NCBI GenBank assembly: GCA_013285425.1
Contig: CP053447.1
Location: 3,292,001 to 3,356,000, forward strand
Direction of reading: 5' to 3'
Length of the DNA: 64,000 nucleotides
DNA from: Ignavibacteriota bacterium
GTDB lineage: Bacteria; Bacteroidota; Ignavibacteria; Ignavibacteriales; Ignavibacteriaceae
Every line of letters starts with the position of its first letter. The first letter of the stretch is position 1. The notes beneath the pieces were generated by a model. The model was not told where the DNA came from and searched no databases. It worked only from the letters and a program-made list of their open reading frames with translations. Positions 1 through 9,726 of the stretch are shown here, piece by piece. The position numbers and the translations under genes were made by a program.

Positions 1-2513
1 AGGTTCTTGATATTAATATGGACGAAGGAATGCTTGACTCGGAACAAGCAATGACAAAATATTTAAACCTTATCGGCTCAGAGCCCGATATTGCAAAACT
101 TCCTATTATGATTGACTCATCAAAATGGAGTGTGATTGAGGCGGGGCTAAAGTGTTTACAGGGGAAAGGAATTGTAAACTCGATTTCACTTAAAGAAGGT
201 CAGGATGTATTTAAAGAGCAGGCAATTAAAGTTTTAAATTACGGTGCTGCGGTTATTGTTATGGCATTTGATGAAAAAGGACAGGCGGATACTTTTGAAA
301 GAAGAATTGAAGTCTGTAAACGAGCTTATGATATCTTAACCAAGGAAATTGGATTTCCTCCTCAGGATATAATCTTTGATCCAAACATACTTGCAATTGC
401 AACGGGAATAGAGGAACATAATAATTATGCGGTAGATTTTATTGAAGCTGCGAGATGGATAAAACAAAATCTGCCACACGCTAAAGTCAGCGGCGGTGTA
501 AGTAATCTTTCTTTTTCTTTCAGAGGTAATGATGCTGTTCGGGAGGCAATGCACTCTTCTTTTCTTTTCCATGCTATTAAAGCAGGCATGGATATGGGAA
601 TTGTTAATGCCGGACAGCTTGAAGTTTATGAAGAAATACAGAAAGATCTTTTAGAGAAAGTTGAAGATGTTATCTTTAACCGCAGGCAGGATGCAACAGA
701 AAGATTAGTTGAGTTTGCTGAAACTATTAAGAAGAAAGATAAAACAGAGGAAAAGAAAGATGAGTGGCGCTCTTTGGATGTTGATGAAAGACTAAAGTAT
801 GCATTAGTTAAAGGTATTGTTGAGTTTATTGATTTGGATGTTGAAGAAGCGAGATTAAAATATTCACAGCCGCTTGAAGTTATAGAAGGACCGTTAATGG
901 CGGGAATGAATGTGGTTGGAGATTTATTCGGTGCAGGCAAGATGTTCCTTCCGCAGGTTGTAAAAAGCGCAAGAGTTATGAAAAAAGCTGTCAGCATTCT
1001 TGAGCCATATATGACAGAAGCTCTTCCCAAAATCCTTCCGGCAGGAGTTGACTCAGGAGGTGCTTCAATTCTGCTCGCAACAGTCAAGGGCGATGTTCAT
1101 GATATTGGAAAAAATATTGTTGGGGTTGTTCTAAGCTGTAATAATTATAACATAATTGATCTTGGAGTTATGGTTCATTCTGAAAAAATTATTCAGACAG
1201 CGATAGATAAAAAAGTTGATATAATAGGTTTAAGCGGATTGATAACTCCGTCGCTGGATGAAATGATACATGTTGCAAAAGAAATGGAAAGAAGAGGACT
1301 GAAAATTCCGCTATTGATTGGCGGTGCAACTTCGTCAAGAATTCATACAGCAGTAAAGATAGATCCAAATTACAGCGGACCGGTTGTTCATGTTCTTGAT
1401 GCGTCAAGGAGTGTTCCGGTAGTTTCTGATCTATTAAATGAAAATATAGATGAGCGCAGGAAATTTGCTCAGGATATTAAAACAGAATATTTAAATCTCA
1501 GAGAAGATTATATAAAAAGAAAATCGGGGAAAAACCTGATTAGCCTCGATAAAGCACGCGAGAACAAATTAAAAATCAACTGGGAAAACAGCGCTGTTAA
1601 AAAGCCTGCTAAAACAGGAATTACAGTTTTAAATAATTTTGATCTGAATGTTTTACGGAAATATATTGATTGGACTCCCTTTTTTATGGTGTGGGAACTG
1701 AAAGGGAAATATCCGTCAATTTTTGAAGATGAAAATGTCGGGGCAGAAGCAAAAAAACTTTTTGATGATGCTAATAGCCTGTTAGACAAAGTAATATTAG
1801 AAAAATCGCTAACTGCAAATGGAGTTATCGGACTATTTCCAGCTAACTCGGTTGGGGTTGATGATATTGAAATATATACTGACGAAGCAAGAAGCGGAGT
1901 GAAAAGAACTTTGCATTCTTTAAGACAGCAAAATCAAAAATCATCAGGCGAGCCTAATATTGCTCTTGCAGATTTTATAGCACCGAAAGAAACAGAAGTA
2001 AAAGATTACATCGGAATGTTTGCTGTTACGGCAGGAATTGGAATTGAGAAGCTGATTGAGAAATTTGAAAAAGATTTTGATGACTATAATAAAATAATGA
2101 TTAAGGCTATTGCAGACAGGTTAGCTGAAGCATTTGCAGAACATTTACACGAGCTTGTAAGAAAGGAATATTGGGGCTACTCAGAAAACGAAAATTATTC
2201 CAACGAAGAATTGATAAAAGAAAATTATATCGGCATTCGCCCCGCGCCCGGATATCCCGCACAGCCGGATCATACCGAAAAACCAATTTTATTTTCGCTG
2301 CTTGATGCAGAAAAAAATTCCGGAATTAAACTTACAGAAAGTATGGCTATGTATCCTGCGGCAAGTGTTTGCGGGTTATATTTCTCGCATCCGCAAGCGA
2401 AATATTTTAATGTTGGAAAGATAGAAAAAGATCAGGTGCTTGATTATCATCGCCGCAAAGGAATGAACCTGATTGAAATTGAAAGATGGTTAAGTCCAAT
2501 ACTCAACTATTAG
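1..2513 (+). CDS. metH: Cobalamin-dependent methionine synthase, 5' end outside the window
   Basis: Transfers a methyl group from methyltetrahydrofolate to homocysteine through enzyme-bound cobalamin, in the cytoplasm. The frame is open from base 3 and reads [12 protein letters not shown], the pterin-binding domain, so the gene begins left of the window and the N-terminal homocysteine-binding domain is missing only because of the edge. Counting from the first internal ATG (18), the rest of the pterin domain covers about residues 1-215. The cobalamin cap follows at about 230-320, and the B12 domain carries the lower-ligand motif DVHDIGKN at about 359-366. The AdoMet reactivation domain follows, with [12 protein letters not shown] near 741. 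Length and order match full MetH. No neighbour gene shares its operon downstream. Confidence 0.97.
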   Translation, partial: VLDINMDEGMLDSEQAMTKYLNLIGSEPDIAKLPIMIDSSKWSVIEAGLKCLQGKGIVNSISLKEGQDVFKEQAIKVLNYGAAVIVMAFDEKGQADTFERRIEVCKRAYDILTKEIGFPPQDIIFDPNILAIATGIEEHNNYAVDFIEAARWIKQNLPHAKVSGGVSNLSFSFRGNDAVREAMHSSFLFHAIKAGMDMGIVNAGQLEVYEEIQKDLLEKVEDVIFNRRQDATERLVEFAETIKKKDKTEEKKDEWRSLDVDERLKYALVKGIVEFIDLDVEEARLKYSQPLEVIEGPLMAGMNVVGDLFGAGKMFLPQVVKSARVMKKAVSILEPYMTEALPKILPAGVDSGGASILLATVKGDVHDIGKNIVGVVLSCNNYNIIDLGVMVHSEKIIQTAIDKKVDIIGLSGLITPSLDEMIHVAKEMERRGLKIPLLIGGATSSRIHTAVKIDPNYSGPVVHVLDASRSVPVVSDLLNENIDERRKFAQDIKTEYLNLREDYIKRKSGKNLISLDKARENKLKINWENSAVKKPAKTGITVLNNFDLNVLRKYIDWTPFFMVWELKGKYPSIFEDENVGAEAKKLFDDANSLLDKVILEKSLTANGVIGLFPANSVGVDDIEIYTDEARSGVKRTLHSLRQQNQKSSGEPNIALADFIAPKETEVKDYIGMFAVTAGIGIEKLIEKFEKDFDDYNKIMIKAIADRLAEAFAEHLHELVRKEYWGYSENENYSNEELIKENYIGIRPAPGYPAQPDHTEKPILFSLLDAEKNSGIKLTESMAMYPAASVCGLYFSHPQAKYFNVGKIEKDQVLDYHRRKGMNLIEIERWLSPILNY

Positions 2514-2916
2514 TTAAGTGCATTTTGATATCACCCGAAATCCTGACTATAGTTGAAAACACCAATGCAATGTATTTCCATAATCAGAGCGTAAAAGTCT
2601 TTGGGTGCCGCTTTTGTAAGCTGAAGCTGATAAGACTGATTAATTATATCACAACAATTAGCTAAATTATTGTGCTGTTAGAAGCTGTTAAACAAAACAC
2701 AAAGGCAGCGATTAAATACCATAACGGGCTATTGTTCTGTTATATTCTGTTTTTTTTGTTGTGAACTGAGAATATTTAATTTATCTTACAGGTGCCTGCT
2801 AAAAAAATTTGAATTCATACCATAATATTCGTTCTTTTTTTTATCCACAGGATCAGAGATGCATATTAATGCTCTCCAGTTATTAATTATATTTATCATT
2901 TTTTTCAGGAGTTACT
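2514..2916. other. Non-coding stretch upstream of the RNA-binding protein gene
   Basis: About 400 AT-rich bases without a convincing gene or RNA. A single DnaA-box-like TTATCCACA lies at 2841-2849, but there is no cluster of boxes, so an origin is not supported. The last 100 bases probably hold the promoter and leader of the RRM gene. Confidence 0.5.
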
Positions 2917-3228
2917 ATGAATATTTTCGTTGGTAATTTAACTAACGAAGTTACAGAAGAAGATTTAACAAATCTTTTTTCAGAGTTCGGACAGGTTAAA
3001 GAAGTAAAAATCATTCGTGATATGTTTACACAGCAAACTAAAGGATTTGGATTTGTTGAAATGCCAGGACTTGCAGAGGCACAGAAGGCAATTGATGGTA
3101 TTAACACAAAAGAGTTTAAAGGAAAGAAGCTTGTTGTTAATGAAGCACGCCCAAAAACCGACAGCAGAAAACGCTTTTCCGGCGGCGGAAGATCCGGCGG
3201 CGGACAAGGAAACAGAAGAAGATATTAA
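2917..3228 (+). CDS. RRM-type RNA-binding protein
   Basis: A 103-residue single-domain RNA-binding protein of the bacterial RRM (cyanobacterial Rbp-like) family. RNP2 is IFVGNL at residues 3-8 and RNP1 is KGFGFVEM at about 42-49; these carry the aromatic residues that stack on RNA bases. A short Gly/Arg/Ser-rich tail (about residues 85-103) resembles the glycine-rich tails of cold-induced Rbp proteins. A good Shine-Dalgarno (AGGAG, 2908-2912) fixes the start. It is monocistronic, with a hairpin terminator just downstream. A role as RNA chaperone or in cold adaptation is inferred from the family, not seen here. Confidence 0.93.
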   Translation: MNIFVGNLTNEVTEEDLTNLFSEFGQVKEVKIIRDMFTQQTKGFGFVEMPGLAEAQKAIDGINTKEFKGKKLVVNEARPKTDSRKRFSGGGRSGGGQGNRRRY

Positions 3229-3245
3229 CACTCTGTTGTGATTAA

Positions 3246-3285
3246 AAAGGATGACAGCATTTTTGGTGATGTCATCCTTTGTCTT
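3246..3285. terminator. Bidirectional intrinsic terminator
   Basis: An 11-bp perfect stem pairs 3246-3256 (AAAGGATGACA) with 3270-3280. T-rich tracts follow on both strands, so it can end the RRM transcript from the left and the NifX-like/DUF134 transcript from the right. Confidence 0.75.
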
Positions 3286-3292
3286 TTATTAC

Positions 3293-3691
3293 TCAATGAT
3301 GATGTCCCTGGCAAACATTATCCTCATTTATGATCAACGTACCATCAAGATATTTTTGAACAGCATCTTCTGCTAAAACTTCATCGGTAAGAATTGGTTT
3401 TATATTATTTTCTTTAAGATCATCAATCAATCTCCAGCCGCCATGATTAAATATTAAAACCGTACAATCTTTTAATCCCTCTATCAGGCTATGGTGACTG
3501 TGTCCATGTTCCTGCGAGTGATGATGTTCGTGGTGATTGTGTCCCTGTTGTCTGTGATGGGTAAAAGTATTTAACCTGATTTCTTTGCTTGTGATCTTAT
3601 TGTTTTCCGTTTCAAAAACAAGAAATCCTTTGCATCTGCCAACGTGTCCGGCAATTTTGATTTCATCGTTTGTTGCTACTGCTATTTTCAT
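3293..3691 (-). CDS. NifX/NifB-type cofactor-binding domain protein with a His-rich loop
   Basis: A 132-residue member of the dinitrogenase iron-molybdenum cofactor (NifX/NafY/NifB C-terminal) fold family. It begins MKIAVATNDE and has the conserved AGHVGRCKGFLVFE segment at about residues 14-27. An insertion at about residues 45-68 is almost all His, Gln, Glu and Gly, and the protein ends in HHH, suggesting metal binding. GGAG precedes the start codon. No nif gene is present, so a role in nitrogenase assembly is not supported; small proteins of this family are widespread in non-fixers and are often encoded beside DUF134 regulators, as here (41-nt gap, same strand). Confidence 0.85.
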   Translation of the reverse strand: MKIAVATNDEIKIAGHVGRCKGFLVFETENNKITSKEIRLNTFTHHRQQGHNHHEHHHSQEHGHSHHSLIEGLKDCTVLIFNHGGWRLIDDLKENNIKPILTDEVLAEDAVQKYLDGTLIINEDNVCQGHHH

Positions 3692-3732
3692 ATTTACTCC
3701 ATATTTATAATTAAGAATTTGTTAAGAAATTT

Positions 3733-4086
3733 TTAGTTGTTTTGTTTGTCGGCTTTTCTGCTGCACTTTTTACGGGTTGTTTTTACTTTTTCACTTAGAG
3801 CCTGAGGGAGATTCTCCTGTATTTTTATAGCCTTACCATTTATGATTGCATCAGCGATTTTGTAATGTGCCCTCATAACAATTCTGCCAAAAGTAGCCCG
3901 TGATATATTCATCTTTATAGCTGCATCTTCCTGAAAGAGTTCGTTAAAATCAGCAAGCCGGATAGCCTCTAATTCATCCTTAGCAAGCTCAACCTCTTCA
4001 AGCTCATACATAGGAATTCCGGTTGGTTTGAAATAATAACAAGCAGGGTTACATCTTATGTGTCTTTTCTTTTCGGGTCTCGCCAT
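3733..4086 (-). CDS. DUF134 family putative DNA-binding regulator
   Basis: A 117-residue DUF134 protein. It has the N-terminal MARPEKKRHI and RCNPACYYFKP motif and a sigma-70 region-4-like helix-turn-helix at about residues 40-80, which includes ELFQEDAAIKMNISRATFGRI. The basic C-terminus contains a KKCSRKADK stretch. It is the first gene of a two-gene operon with the NifX-like protein. A perfect 20-bp palindrome lies 16-35 nt upstream of its start, a natural site for autoregulation. The family is usually annotated as unknown; a transcription factor role is inferred from the HTH and the operator-like site. Confidence 0.87.
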   Translation of the reverse strand: MARPEKKRHIRCNPACYYFKPTGIPMYELEEVELAKDELEAIRLADFNELFQEDAAIKMNISRATFGRIVMRAHYKIADAIINGKAIKIQENLPQALSEKVKTTRKKCSRKADKQNN

Positions 4087-4101
4087 AAAGCCTTTCTTTA
4101 A

Positions 4102-4121
4102 TTATGAGCATATGCTCATAA
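4102..4121. promoter_or_regulatory. Perfect 20-bp palindrome, candidate operator
   Basis: TTATGAGCATATGCTCATAA is its own reverse complement over all 20 bases. It sits just upstream of the DUF134 start, where a dimeric repressor or activator of the DUF134/NifX-like operon would bind. Binding by the DUF134 product is an inference. Confidence 0.6.
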
Positions 4122-4437
4122 CAAACATAATAGCAAATAAGATAAATTGCAAGAGAAAAATAGAAAAGCCTGCTTAGCAATAATTTTGATCTTCTAGATG
4201 ATATTAAATTATTTAAAGTTTAGATCAGCTGTGGTGAGATGCTATGGCAAATTAAAATTCAGTTTTAATATCATTTTACCGGTAAATGTTTTTGTCTTTA
4301 GCCGAGCAGCACTCTTATTATCTATATAATAAAAAAGGGAAGAGTTATCTTTAAGGTAACTTAATCGCTCACTCCCCTTCTTTTCTTCTTTTGAAAAAGA
4401 AGGGGGTGAGTTATAAGCTCAAATAGTTTAGATGTTA
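4122..4437. other. Non-coding stretch with a large hairpin
   Basis: No gene seen. An imperfect inverted repeat (arms about 4368-4384 and 4394-4410, C-rich then G-rich) lies just past the stop of the CotH gene on its minus-strand transcript. It could act as a stem-loop terminator, but no T-tract follows it, so it may instead be a small palindromic repeat element. Confidence 0.45.
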
Positions 4438-7428
4438 TTATTTTAAAAGCAGCATCTTCTTCGAACTCATAAAATCAGCTGCCTGCAGTTTGTAAATGTA
4501 AACACCGCTGGCAAGATTAGACGCATCAAAACGAAGTTCATATTTCCCTGCCGCTTGTTTAGTGTTTACCAGTTCTTTTATCTTTCTTCCTATTATGTCA
4601 TAAACTGTCAACGATACATTGCTTGTAACCGGAAGATCATATTTTATAGTTGTTACAGGATTAAATGGGTTTGGATAATTCTGAAATAAAATAAATTCCT
4701 GTGGAATCAGACTCTTCTCTTCTTCAGTCTTTGTGTAAACGTCGTTTAAATATCCGGGTGTTCCATACATTCCTGAAGCACGCCAGTTTTCTGGCAATGA
4801 ATTATCAAACTGAGGATTAATCAGCGATAACGTCGGTCCGTTTCCATTTGGCAGTGAGGTCCAATTACCTGTAGATGAATAAACAACTTCATCAACAATA
4901 TTTCCCGAATTATCTTTTAATATTACCTGATCACCATCACTGCTCAAGCCAAAATTAAAGTTGCCAAGTATCTTTGTATGGTCTGGATATAGTGCTTTAA
5001 ATTTTGCAGTATCTCTGCAGATAACAAAGTAATCTTTTGCAGCAATGATTGTGTTGGCTGGAAAAGTAAACTGATTGGAAGCATTATCATCAAGAAATTT
5101 CCAGCCTGAAATATCAACCGGATTATTGTCGGGATTATAAAACTCAACCCAGTCTTCAGTATCAAAAACTGAAGATGATTTATAATTTATCTCATTTATC
5201 ACAATTGAAGTTACTGCTAAATCATCAGGCTCAAATACTGCGGTTAAATTTGTGTTGTAGTTTAATATAATTGTTATTTCAGGAGACGTTGAATTTGATA
5301 TTCCCTGCCAGTTTACAAATCTATATCCCGGCATTGGCATTGCTTTAATTTTGATCGGAATTCCTTTAAAGAAAGTATTGACAGATCCGTTGTTTTTAAT
5401 TTCTACAGTATTTGTAAATACTTTACCCCACTCGGTATTGTTTCTGCTTATTGTTAATGTGTTTGATCCGCTAATACCAAACTTAGCATAAAAGTGGTTT
5501 CGGACGTTAGCAGGTCTCTCAATTGCAAAATTCCTCATTATATCTATAAGATACTGCCATGTCGGACCATAGGAAATTGACTGAGTCCAGCGCTCTTTAT
5601 GTCTTGGAATTTCTGAAGCGATATCATTTGCCATACTGTCAATTACTGCAAGAACATGATTTGTTTCGAATGTGGTATTAACATGGGCAGCAAATCTTTG
5701 TATGAATTCATTTTTAAAATCAGGATTATCAAGTAGTTTTCTAAGCATCAATGTTGACCAAGGGGGATTAGGCCAGCTTGGTCCGTTTGTAGCAGTTGCT
5801 TGTTCTAATGTGTTAGTTGTAGCCAGTCCTTCAGAGTTTCCGCCGAAAGTAAAATCAAGATCATAGATTATCCAGCGCCACCTGGAACCATCAACATGCT
5901 CGCGCCATAATTTCATATTTGAACCGGGCCAATCGCCGTTAGCCGAGTATATTTCTGCTATCTGATAATCAATGTATTCATCAATATCCACTATAGATTT
6001 AATGTATTCATAATTTGCCGGATGAGCCATATTCTTTGTTGAAAGAAATGTAATCATATTATTATATGCAACTAAATCACCATTGGCACCGGCGACTCCC
6101 TTTCCAATTTCGATCAGGTCAATATTATCCTTGTTTACACCGTGATGATAATAAACATAATGCTCATTGAGCTTTTCTCTTATATTATGAATTCCCCAGT
6201 ACTCTCCGTTAATAAACAAAACAGATGGGCGGTAGTTCTGATAATCTAATTTCATTCCTTGTTCTATAAGTGTCTGAGCCATTGCATCGCGGAACATAGT
6301 TCGCCACCAGTCTTGTCCGGAGCTTCTCAGAATAAAGTTGTTATATTCAGAAATCGGGGAATCATCGAACAGGCGGTATCTTAATTTATCAGTGCCGTAA
6401 ATTTTTCTAAAATAAAAACCCAGCGATTTTTGTGCATAGAGTCTTGAACATCCTCCGAAAATTTTAACTCCTGCATTTACACTAAACGCTAATGATTTAT
6501 CAGATTCAAAAAATTCCAGACTAACTGGTCGTTCCCAATCCTGATTCCAGTTTTTTGGCTCTGTGCTGCAATTGCCGATTATTCCATTTGTTCCTGCAAC
6601 ATAAATTCCTGATGTATCGCTAAAAAAATTATCCGGATCAGTTACAAGAGAAAAAACAGGAAGATCAGTCGATTCATTGATAAAATAAGTTCTTGTTTCA
6701 GTTAAACTTGGTGTATATCCGTTTTTAAAAGCACGGATTCTTAATACTGATGTTGAATCGATCTGCAGCGGTATTGAATAAACATCACTTGCATCAGAAG
6801 GAATTTTTCCGTTTAGTGTATAACGAATTGTAACACCAGATAGAGTATGCGAAGCAGTAACAGTAATTTGTGAAGAATAAAATCCGCTCTGCAAAGATAT
6901 TATTGGAGACGGAAGAAGATTGAATATTCCGGATTCAAGATTTTCGCTGCCCGGTGTTGATGGTGAAAATTTATACCAGTTGTTTGTTCCATCAGGGAAT
7001 CTGCCAAAAGATACATCTGTTTGTTGTGCGCCAAAGTTTATTGTATCTATTAATTGTAAAGCCGGACTGTATAATCCGATACTTTCGCCGCCAGCGCTTA
7101 GTTTAAAGTTTGTGTGATTACCGGTGTTTGCATCATCTGCCCAGATAATTACATATCCATTTGCCGGAATAAAAAGATCTATCTGTATTTTGAACTTCTG
7201 CGGTTGTGATAAATTATCAGTTAAATAATAATTTTTTAAGTTTACCGGGGCGGTTCCAGAGTTGTATATCTCAATCCAATCAGCATAATTATTAAAATCA
7301 GGGTCTTTAATCGTTGTTGAGTTCGAAGCCATAAACTCGTTAATATATAATTCTTGGGCGGTTAGGGAATGAGTTATCAGCAATATAAAAAGCAGCAATA
7401 ATAAAGCAGGTTTATTAATTGATTTCAT
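4438..7428 (-). CDS. T9SS-secreted CotH kinase/lamin-tail domain protein
   Basis: A 996-residue exported protein. It has a signal peptide at about 1-24 and a lamin-tail domain (LYINEFMASNS start) at about 26-140. A chitobiase/Fn3-like domain follows at about 175-250 and a CotH-kinase domain at about 255-600, with SSGQDWWRTMFRDAMAQ and IIYDLDFTFGG, the latter carrying likely metal-binding Asp residues. A second lamin-tail domain lies at about 745-870. The T9SS type A sorting domain at about 920-996 has NYPNPFNPVTTIKYDLP and ends in KKMLLLK. CotH proteins in spore formers phosphorylate coat proteins; here a surface or secreted substrate is likely but unknown. No strong Shine-Dalgarno precedes the ATG. 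Confidence 0.9.
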   Translation of the reverse strand: MKSINKPALLLLLFILLITHSLTAQELYINEFMASNSTTIKDPDFNNYADWIEIYNSGTAPVNLKNYYLTDNLSQPQKFKIQIDLFIPANGYVIIWADDANTGNHTNFKLSAGGESIGLYSPALQLIDTINFGAQQTDVSFGRFPDGTNNWYKFSPSTPGSENLESGIFNLLPSPIISLQSGFYSSQITVTASHTLSGVTIRYTLNGKIPSDASDVYSIPLQIDSTSVLRIRAFKNGYTPSLTETRTYFINESTDLPVFSLVTDPDNFFSDTSGIYVAGTNGIIGNCSTEPKNWNQDWERPVSLEFFESDKSLAFSVNAGVKIFGGCSRLYAQKSLGFYFRKIYGTDKLRYRLFDDSPISEYNNFILRSSGQDWWRTMFRDAMAQTLIEQGMKLDYQNYRPSVLFINGEYWGIHNIREKLNEHYVYYHHGVNKDNIDLIEIGKGVAGANGDLVAYNNMITFLSTKNMAHPANYEYIKSIVDIDEYIDYQIAEIYSANGDWPGSNMKLWREHVDGSRWRWIIYDLDFTFGGNSEGLATTNTLEQATATNGPSWPNPPWSTLMLRKLLDNPDFKNEFIQRFAAHVNTTFETNHVLAVIDSMANDIASEIPRHKERWTQSISYGPTWQYLIDIMRNFAIERPANVRNHFYAKFGISGSNTLTISRNNTEWGKVFTNTVEIKNNGSVNTFFKGIPIKIKAMPMPGYRFVNWQGISNSTSPEITIILNYNTNLTAVFEPDDLAVTSIVINEINYKSSSVFDTEDWVEFYNPDNNPVDISGWKFLDDNASNQFTFPANTIIAAKDYFVICRDTAKFKALYPDHTKILGNFNFGLSSDGDQVILKDNSGNIVDEVVYSSTGNWTSLPNGNGPTLSLINPQFDNSLPENWRASGMYGTPGYLNDVYTKTEEEKSLIPQEFILFQNYPNPFNPVTTIKYDLPVTSNVSLTVYDIIGRKIKELVNTKQAAGKYELRFDASNLASGVYIYKLQAADFMSSKKMLLLK

Positions 7429-7576
7429 AAGACATATTTTCTAAAATTAACAGTGTAAAATAATCAATAAGCGAATAAGAAGAACCACTTAAGAGAAAGT
7501 TTAATTATTGGAAAAATCTTTTTGATTGGTTTTTGACGATCAAATGTTAGTTTGATAAAATAACCTGAAAATCGAA

Positions 7577-8575
7577 TTATATTTTAGTGCACTCAATAAT
7601 AATTTTTTCTAATTCACTTCTATCCACAAAAACTTCTTTAAAGATATCTGCAAGCTGCTCTTTTGTAATTCTGTTAAAATCCTCTTCTCTCGGGAAAACG
7701 CATACTCCCCCAATATCAATAGCAGCAGGACTCACCAGCATTTTACTTTCATCTTCAGCAAAGAATGCTGCCGGGCGGTGTTTTGATCTTAAAAATATAA
7801 TTACTCTCCAGCCATATTCAGCTTCATAAAAACTTATAAGATTCATCAGCGGTTCGCGGTCTTCATTCATTATCTCAGAATATATTTTATAAAACCGGCT
7901 GAATGTTTTTATCAATAAATCTCTATCTATGCTTTCAATTGAGATAAATTTTCTTATTCCGTCATCTACTGCAAACATTGAAAGATCATCAGATTCATAT
8001 ATTTCTTTTCCGTACTCGTTTTTAATCAGATGAAATTCATCATCAATAGGCATAAAAAATTTATTGCCTGCCTGAAAATGTAAATGGTCCGGAGCAGAAG
8101 CACCGCATCTTGGTCCATTATAAATAACAGAATAATATTCAGAAAGATCCCTGCTTATATCGATCATATCTGAAAATGTATCAACAATTCTTTGCGGCTG
8201 ATGTTCTTTATGTGTAATCGTAAAATGTTCAGGAAATATTGGAAACGGATTACAAAGGATTATATAATTATTATACAAAATGCCGCGCTGCTGTTCCGGT
8301 AAATTTTCAACACACAAAAAACATTTTCTTTCGCTTATGGATTTTGAATCAACTTTTGCAGATGTAGATGTCATTCTGCCCGCATTAAACTGAGCTTTTA
8401 TTTTAAATCCATCAAATTGAAAAGATTTTGTTTTAACTGCTGAAAGCGAGTTAACCCCGTTCTTTAACATCTGCCAATCGTTTTTTTGAATTTCAAACAA
8501 GGTTTTTGATGCATCAGAATAGTTGTTCTGATTGATGAAATCTTTAATAATAGTATTATCCGCAAATATTTTCAT
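7577..8575 (-). CDS. DUF4922 protein, HIT/Ap4A phosphorylase-like
   Basis: A 332-residue protein of the DUF4922 family, related to the galactose-1-phosphate uridylyltransferase/Ap4A phosphorylase branch of the histidine-triad superfamily. The active-site-like segment PRCGASAPDHLHFQAG (about residues 153-168) contains His-Leu-His-Phe-Gln, matching the nucleotidyl-transfer HxHxQ motif. A CFLC pair near residue 86 may bind metal. It is the last gene of a minus-strand operon, only 4 nt after a GT4 glycosyltransferase. A nucleotide-sugar or dinucleotide phosphorylase activity is plausible, but the substrate cannot be told. Confidence 0.78.
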   Translation of the reverse strand: MKIFADNTIIKDFINQNNYSDASKTLFEIQKNDWQMLKNGVNSLSAVKTKSFQFDGFKIKAQFNAGRMTSTSAKVDSKSISERKCFLCVENLPEQQRGILYNNYIILCNPFPIFPEHFTITHKEHQPQRIVDTFSDMIDISRDLSEYYSVIYNGPRCGASAPDHLHFQAGNKFFMPIDDEFHLIKNEYGKEIYESDDLSMFAVDDGIRKFISIESIDRDLLIKTFSRFYKIYSEIMNEDREPLMNLISFYEAEYGWRVIIFLRSKHRPAAFFAEDESKMLVSPAAIDIGGVCVFPREEDFNRITKEQLADIFKEVFVDRSELEKIIIECTKI

Positions 8576-8579
8576 TAAC

Positions 8580-9689
8580 TTATTTAATTAGTTGTTTATA
8601 AGTGTTAATAATTTGTCCGGTAACCAGTGTCAAATCAAATTTAGCTGAGATTTTTTTGCGTGCATTTTCTCCAAGTCTTTTTCTCAGCTCTGAATCGTTG
8701 ATAAGAATTTCTATTTTATCTGCCAGATCATATCCGTCTTTTGAATTAAAAAATAATCCGTCAACTTTATCATCTACAATATCAAGCACACCACTGCTAT
8801 TTGAAGCAACTGAAGCCTTACACAAAGCCATTGCTTCAATCAGCCCAACGCCAAAAGATTCTGCATGTGAAGGGAAAACATAGATATCAAGCGCAGCAAG
8901 CACGTCTGGAATATCTGTCCGATATCCGGTAAAAGTGATATTTTTAATTCCGCATTCTTCTGCAAGCCGTTTAATATTATTTTCATATTCAGTTTCTCCG
9001 CGGCTTGCTTCACCGACAATAACATATTTTATCTGAGGATATTTTTTATTCAATCTGTTTATTGCTAATAATAAATCCTCGTGTCCTTTCCCGGGGCTGA
9101 ATCTTCCTGTCATTCCGATCAGTAAATTATTTTTATCAACTCCTATTTCATCTCTAAGTTTACTTCTAACAGCATTATCCGGATTAAATTTTTCTAAATC
9201 TACTCCGTTGTACACAATTTTTATTTTGTTTTCTTTTAAAGATGTGGTTATTAATAAGTTTTCTTTAATAACAGAGCTGATGGCAATTGCACAATCGACG
9301 CGCTTATAGATCCGGTTGTGTAGAAAATTTTTCTTAACAATAAATGATTCCAGATGTTTTGTAAATACAAGCGGAATTCCGGATTTAAGAAAACTTAAAG
9401 CCGGAACTATCAGCCAAAGGTCTTTTGAGGAATGGCTGTGGATTAAATCAAAAGAACCGGATTTAATTATTGAACTAATTTTTAGGCTTGAAAAAAGATT
9501 AGGAATTCTGCCGGATTTAATCGGATAAATAATTATTCCCAAATTATTTGCCTCTATTTGGATCCGTGATTCCGCAAGACAAAGAAGCCCTACTTTTATA
9601 TTATATTTTAAAAGCTGCTTAATTCCGGTAATCGCGACCATTTCCATACCACCCCAGCTTTTGGATAAACATGAATATAAAACCTTCAT
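8580..9689 (-). CDS. GT4 family glycosyltransferase
   Basis: A 369-residue GT-B fold glycosyltransferase. The N-terminal acceptor domain begins MKVLYSCLSKSWGGMEM. The C-terminal nucleotide-sugar domain has GMTGRFSPGKGHEDLL at about residues 193-208 and the GT4 EX7E-type segment SHAESFGVGLIEAMALCK near 278-295. An AGGTG ribosome site precedes the ATG. It lies between the SpoIID-like gene (37 nt) and the DUF4922 gene (4 nt), all on the minus strand. The target, probably a surface polysaccharide or lipid-linked sugar, is unknown. Confidence 0.92.
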   Translation of the reverse strand: MKVLYSCLSKSWGGMEMVAITGIKQLLKYNIKVGLLCLAESRIQIEANNLGIIIYPIKSGRIPNLFSSLKISSIIKSGSFDLIHSHSSKDLWLIVPALSFLKSGIPLVFTKHLESFIVKKNFLHNRIYKRVDCAIAISSVIKENLLITTSLKENKIKIVYNGVDLEKFNPDNAVRSKLRDEIGVDKNNLLIGMTGRFSPGKGHEDLLLAINRLNKKYPQIKYVIVGEASRGETEYENNIKRLAEECGIKNITFTGYRTDIPDVLAALDIYVFPSHAESFGVGLIEAMALCKASVASNSSGVLDIVDDKVDGLFFNSKDGYDLADKIEILINDSELRKRLGENARKKISAKFDLTLVTGQIINTYKQLIK

Positions 9690-9726
9690 TTAAAAGCACC
9701 TAAACCTGTAAACTTACACTCATTCA

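Noticed and set aside
2841..2849. A perfect DnaA box (TTATCCACA) in a 400-nt intergenic region
   Set aside because: Only one box was seen, with no AT-rich unwinding element or dnaA nearby; one 9-mer is expected by chance at this scale.
3293..4086. Possible nitrogen-fixation island because of the NifX-like domain
   Set aside because: No nifHDK, nifB or nifEN genes are present; small NifX-fold proteins next to DUF134 occur in many non-fixing bacteria.
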